DNA of 64,000 nucleotides from a virus: IMG/VR virus record IMGVR_UViG_3300013372_003978, positions 23,688 to 87,687 of that record; one strand, 5' to 3'. Below the pieces are notes generated by a model, which was not told where the DNA came from, ran no database searches, and saw only the letters and a list, made by a program, of their open reading frames with translations. Both the position numbers and the translations under genes were made by a program. Numbering within the stretch: the first letter of the stretch is position 1; every line of letters begins with the position of its first letter. Shown here one piece after another: positions 63,256 to 64,000 of this stretch.

Positions 63256-64000
63256 CTATCTAGAACCACTAAATAACCACATGTATTTACCTGTTGGGTC
63301 TTGCATGTTTTTAGAAACTACAGGGTTAAATTTAGGTGATTTATTTGCCACAACATGTCTATTTGCCACTGACACAAAACCATCACCAGGCATAGGTGTA
63401 GTTACAGGGTTATCCGTACCACCAGCAACCCAACTAGTTAACATAGCCTTGGTTTGTTTTTCAAGTCTTTCTAAATTTTTAAATGAATGTTCAATAACCC
63501 ACAAAGCCATACCAATAGCCATAAGTAAATCATCATGGTATCCTTCCATGTGGTCAGGACGACCATTTTTAAAGATAAATGTTTTCATTTCAGATACCAT
63601 TCTACTTGAACGTATTTTAATCCCGTTAGTTCTAATTTGATATTCAAGGTTTGAAATCATAGGTACACGGACACTAGTTGCATGAAAACCTGGTATTTTA
63701 TCTACTTTACCATGTGACGATAATTCTCTTTGTCTTGCAGAAAGAATTTTACCATTGGCATTATCGTAGTGAAGTCTTTTGTATTGGAATTCGAGTAATT
63801 TTAATACTGTTGATACACCCATACCACCAGTTACATCGACTACTGTATAAGCTTTATATAAATCACCATATTGTTCTACAATTTGAGCAAGTAAATCTGG
63901 TTGAATTTTACCTTGATATTCCATAACCTGTTCCATTGTCGTAACGTCAACTACAACGATTGTAGAAGCATCTTCACCATCACCCCTAGATACATCAACA
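63256..64000 (-). CDS. Terminase large subunit, C-terminal nuclease domain (gp17-like), N-terminus cut by window edge
   Basis: The frame continues past the internal Met at 63936 to the window edge: DVSRGDGEDASTIVVVDVTT precedes it, matching the first acidic motif of the gp17 RNase H-like nuclease. GYHDDLLMAIGMALW carries the later Asp pair. At least 248 residues are present; the ATPase half lies beyond base 64000. It cuts concatemeric DNA during packaging. Followed by the portal gene after 48 nt. Confidence 0.88.
   Translation of the reverse strand, partial: VDVSRGDGEDASTIVVVDVTTMEQVMEYQGKIQPDLLAQIVEQYGDLYKAYTVVDVTGGMGVSTVLKLLEFQYKRLHYDNANGKILSARQRELSSHGKVDKIPGFHATSVRVPMISNLEYQIRTNGIKIRSSRMVSEMKTFIFKNGRPDHMEGYHDDLLMAIGMALWVIEHSFKNLERLEKQTKAMLTSWVAGGTDNPVTTPMPGDGFVSVANRHVVANKSPKFNPVVSKNMQDPTGKYMWLFSGSR

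Noticed and set aside
1-64000. tRNA genes, CRISPR arrays, insertion sequences, integrase, reverse transcriptase (diversity-generating system)
   Set aside because: I looked for these by eye and saw none; a dedicated tRNA and transposase search was not possible.

Overview
The window looks like a segment of a strictly lytic, T4-related myovirus genome infecting a Bacteroidota host, probably a low-GC flavobacterium. I infer this from (i) a T4-order head module on the minus strand at the right: terminase nuclease domain, portal, small genes, gp21-type prohead protease, gp22-type scaffold, gp23-type capsid; (ii) a gp43-like family B DNA polymerase at the left; (iii) a gp55-like sigma factor, a gp5-like OB-fold baseplate protein and PhoH; (iv) promoters of the Bacteroidota form (TTG, about 20 nt, TAnnTTTG), A-rich leaders and very few Shine-Dalgarno sequences. 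All family names come from reading motifs; no database search was run.

Layout. 1-3455 (minus): DNA polymerase, running off the left edge. 3580-17364 (minus): tail fibre/adhesin locus of ten genes, including two proteins built from the same 17-residue repeat, an Asn-rich beta-helix protein, one intramolecular chaperone (peptidase S74) domain and a 2OG-Fe(II) oxygenase-like enzyme. 17427-20139 (plus): five small hydrophilic genes, one with a prohead-type cleavage site. 20224-43190 (plus): a roughly 23 kb island of glycosyltransferases and nucleotide-sugar enzymes, ending in GDP-mannose 4,6-dehydratase and GDP-L-fucose synthase, with dUTPase, an HD-fold protein and an IMPDH/GMP reductase near its start. 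43215-53911 (plus): PhoH, a degenerate HAD-like protein, two more glycosyltransferases, the sigma factor, then baseplate and other presumed virion genes. 53972-64000 (minus): a papain-like candidate, a secreted DNA/RNA endonuclease, and the head module.

Regulation. Two promoter classes can be read by eye. Host-type TAnnTTTG elements precede DNA polymerase, the glycan island (20224), the HD/dUTPase genes (21541), the C-methyltransferase (35394) and the gene at 59217-59660. A different AT-rich element, close to ATATTTATnnTAAA, lies 11-15 nt before the start codon of many genes, most of them presumed structural, and farther upstream of a few others. It is probably the late promoter read by the gp55-like sigma factor.

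How it fits together. Head, baseplate and tail genes make the virion. The prohead protease appears to have recognisable (L/I)xE cleavage sites in the capsid, scaffold and several candidate internal proteins. The large glycan island could decorate virion proteins (the Asn/Ser-rich repeat fibres are plausible substrates) or remodel the host surface during infection. Which of these is true cannot be decided from sequence alone.
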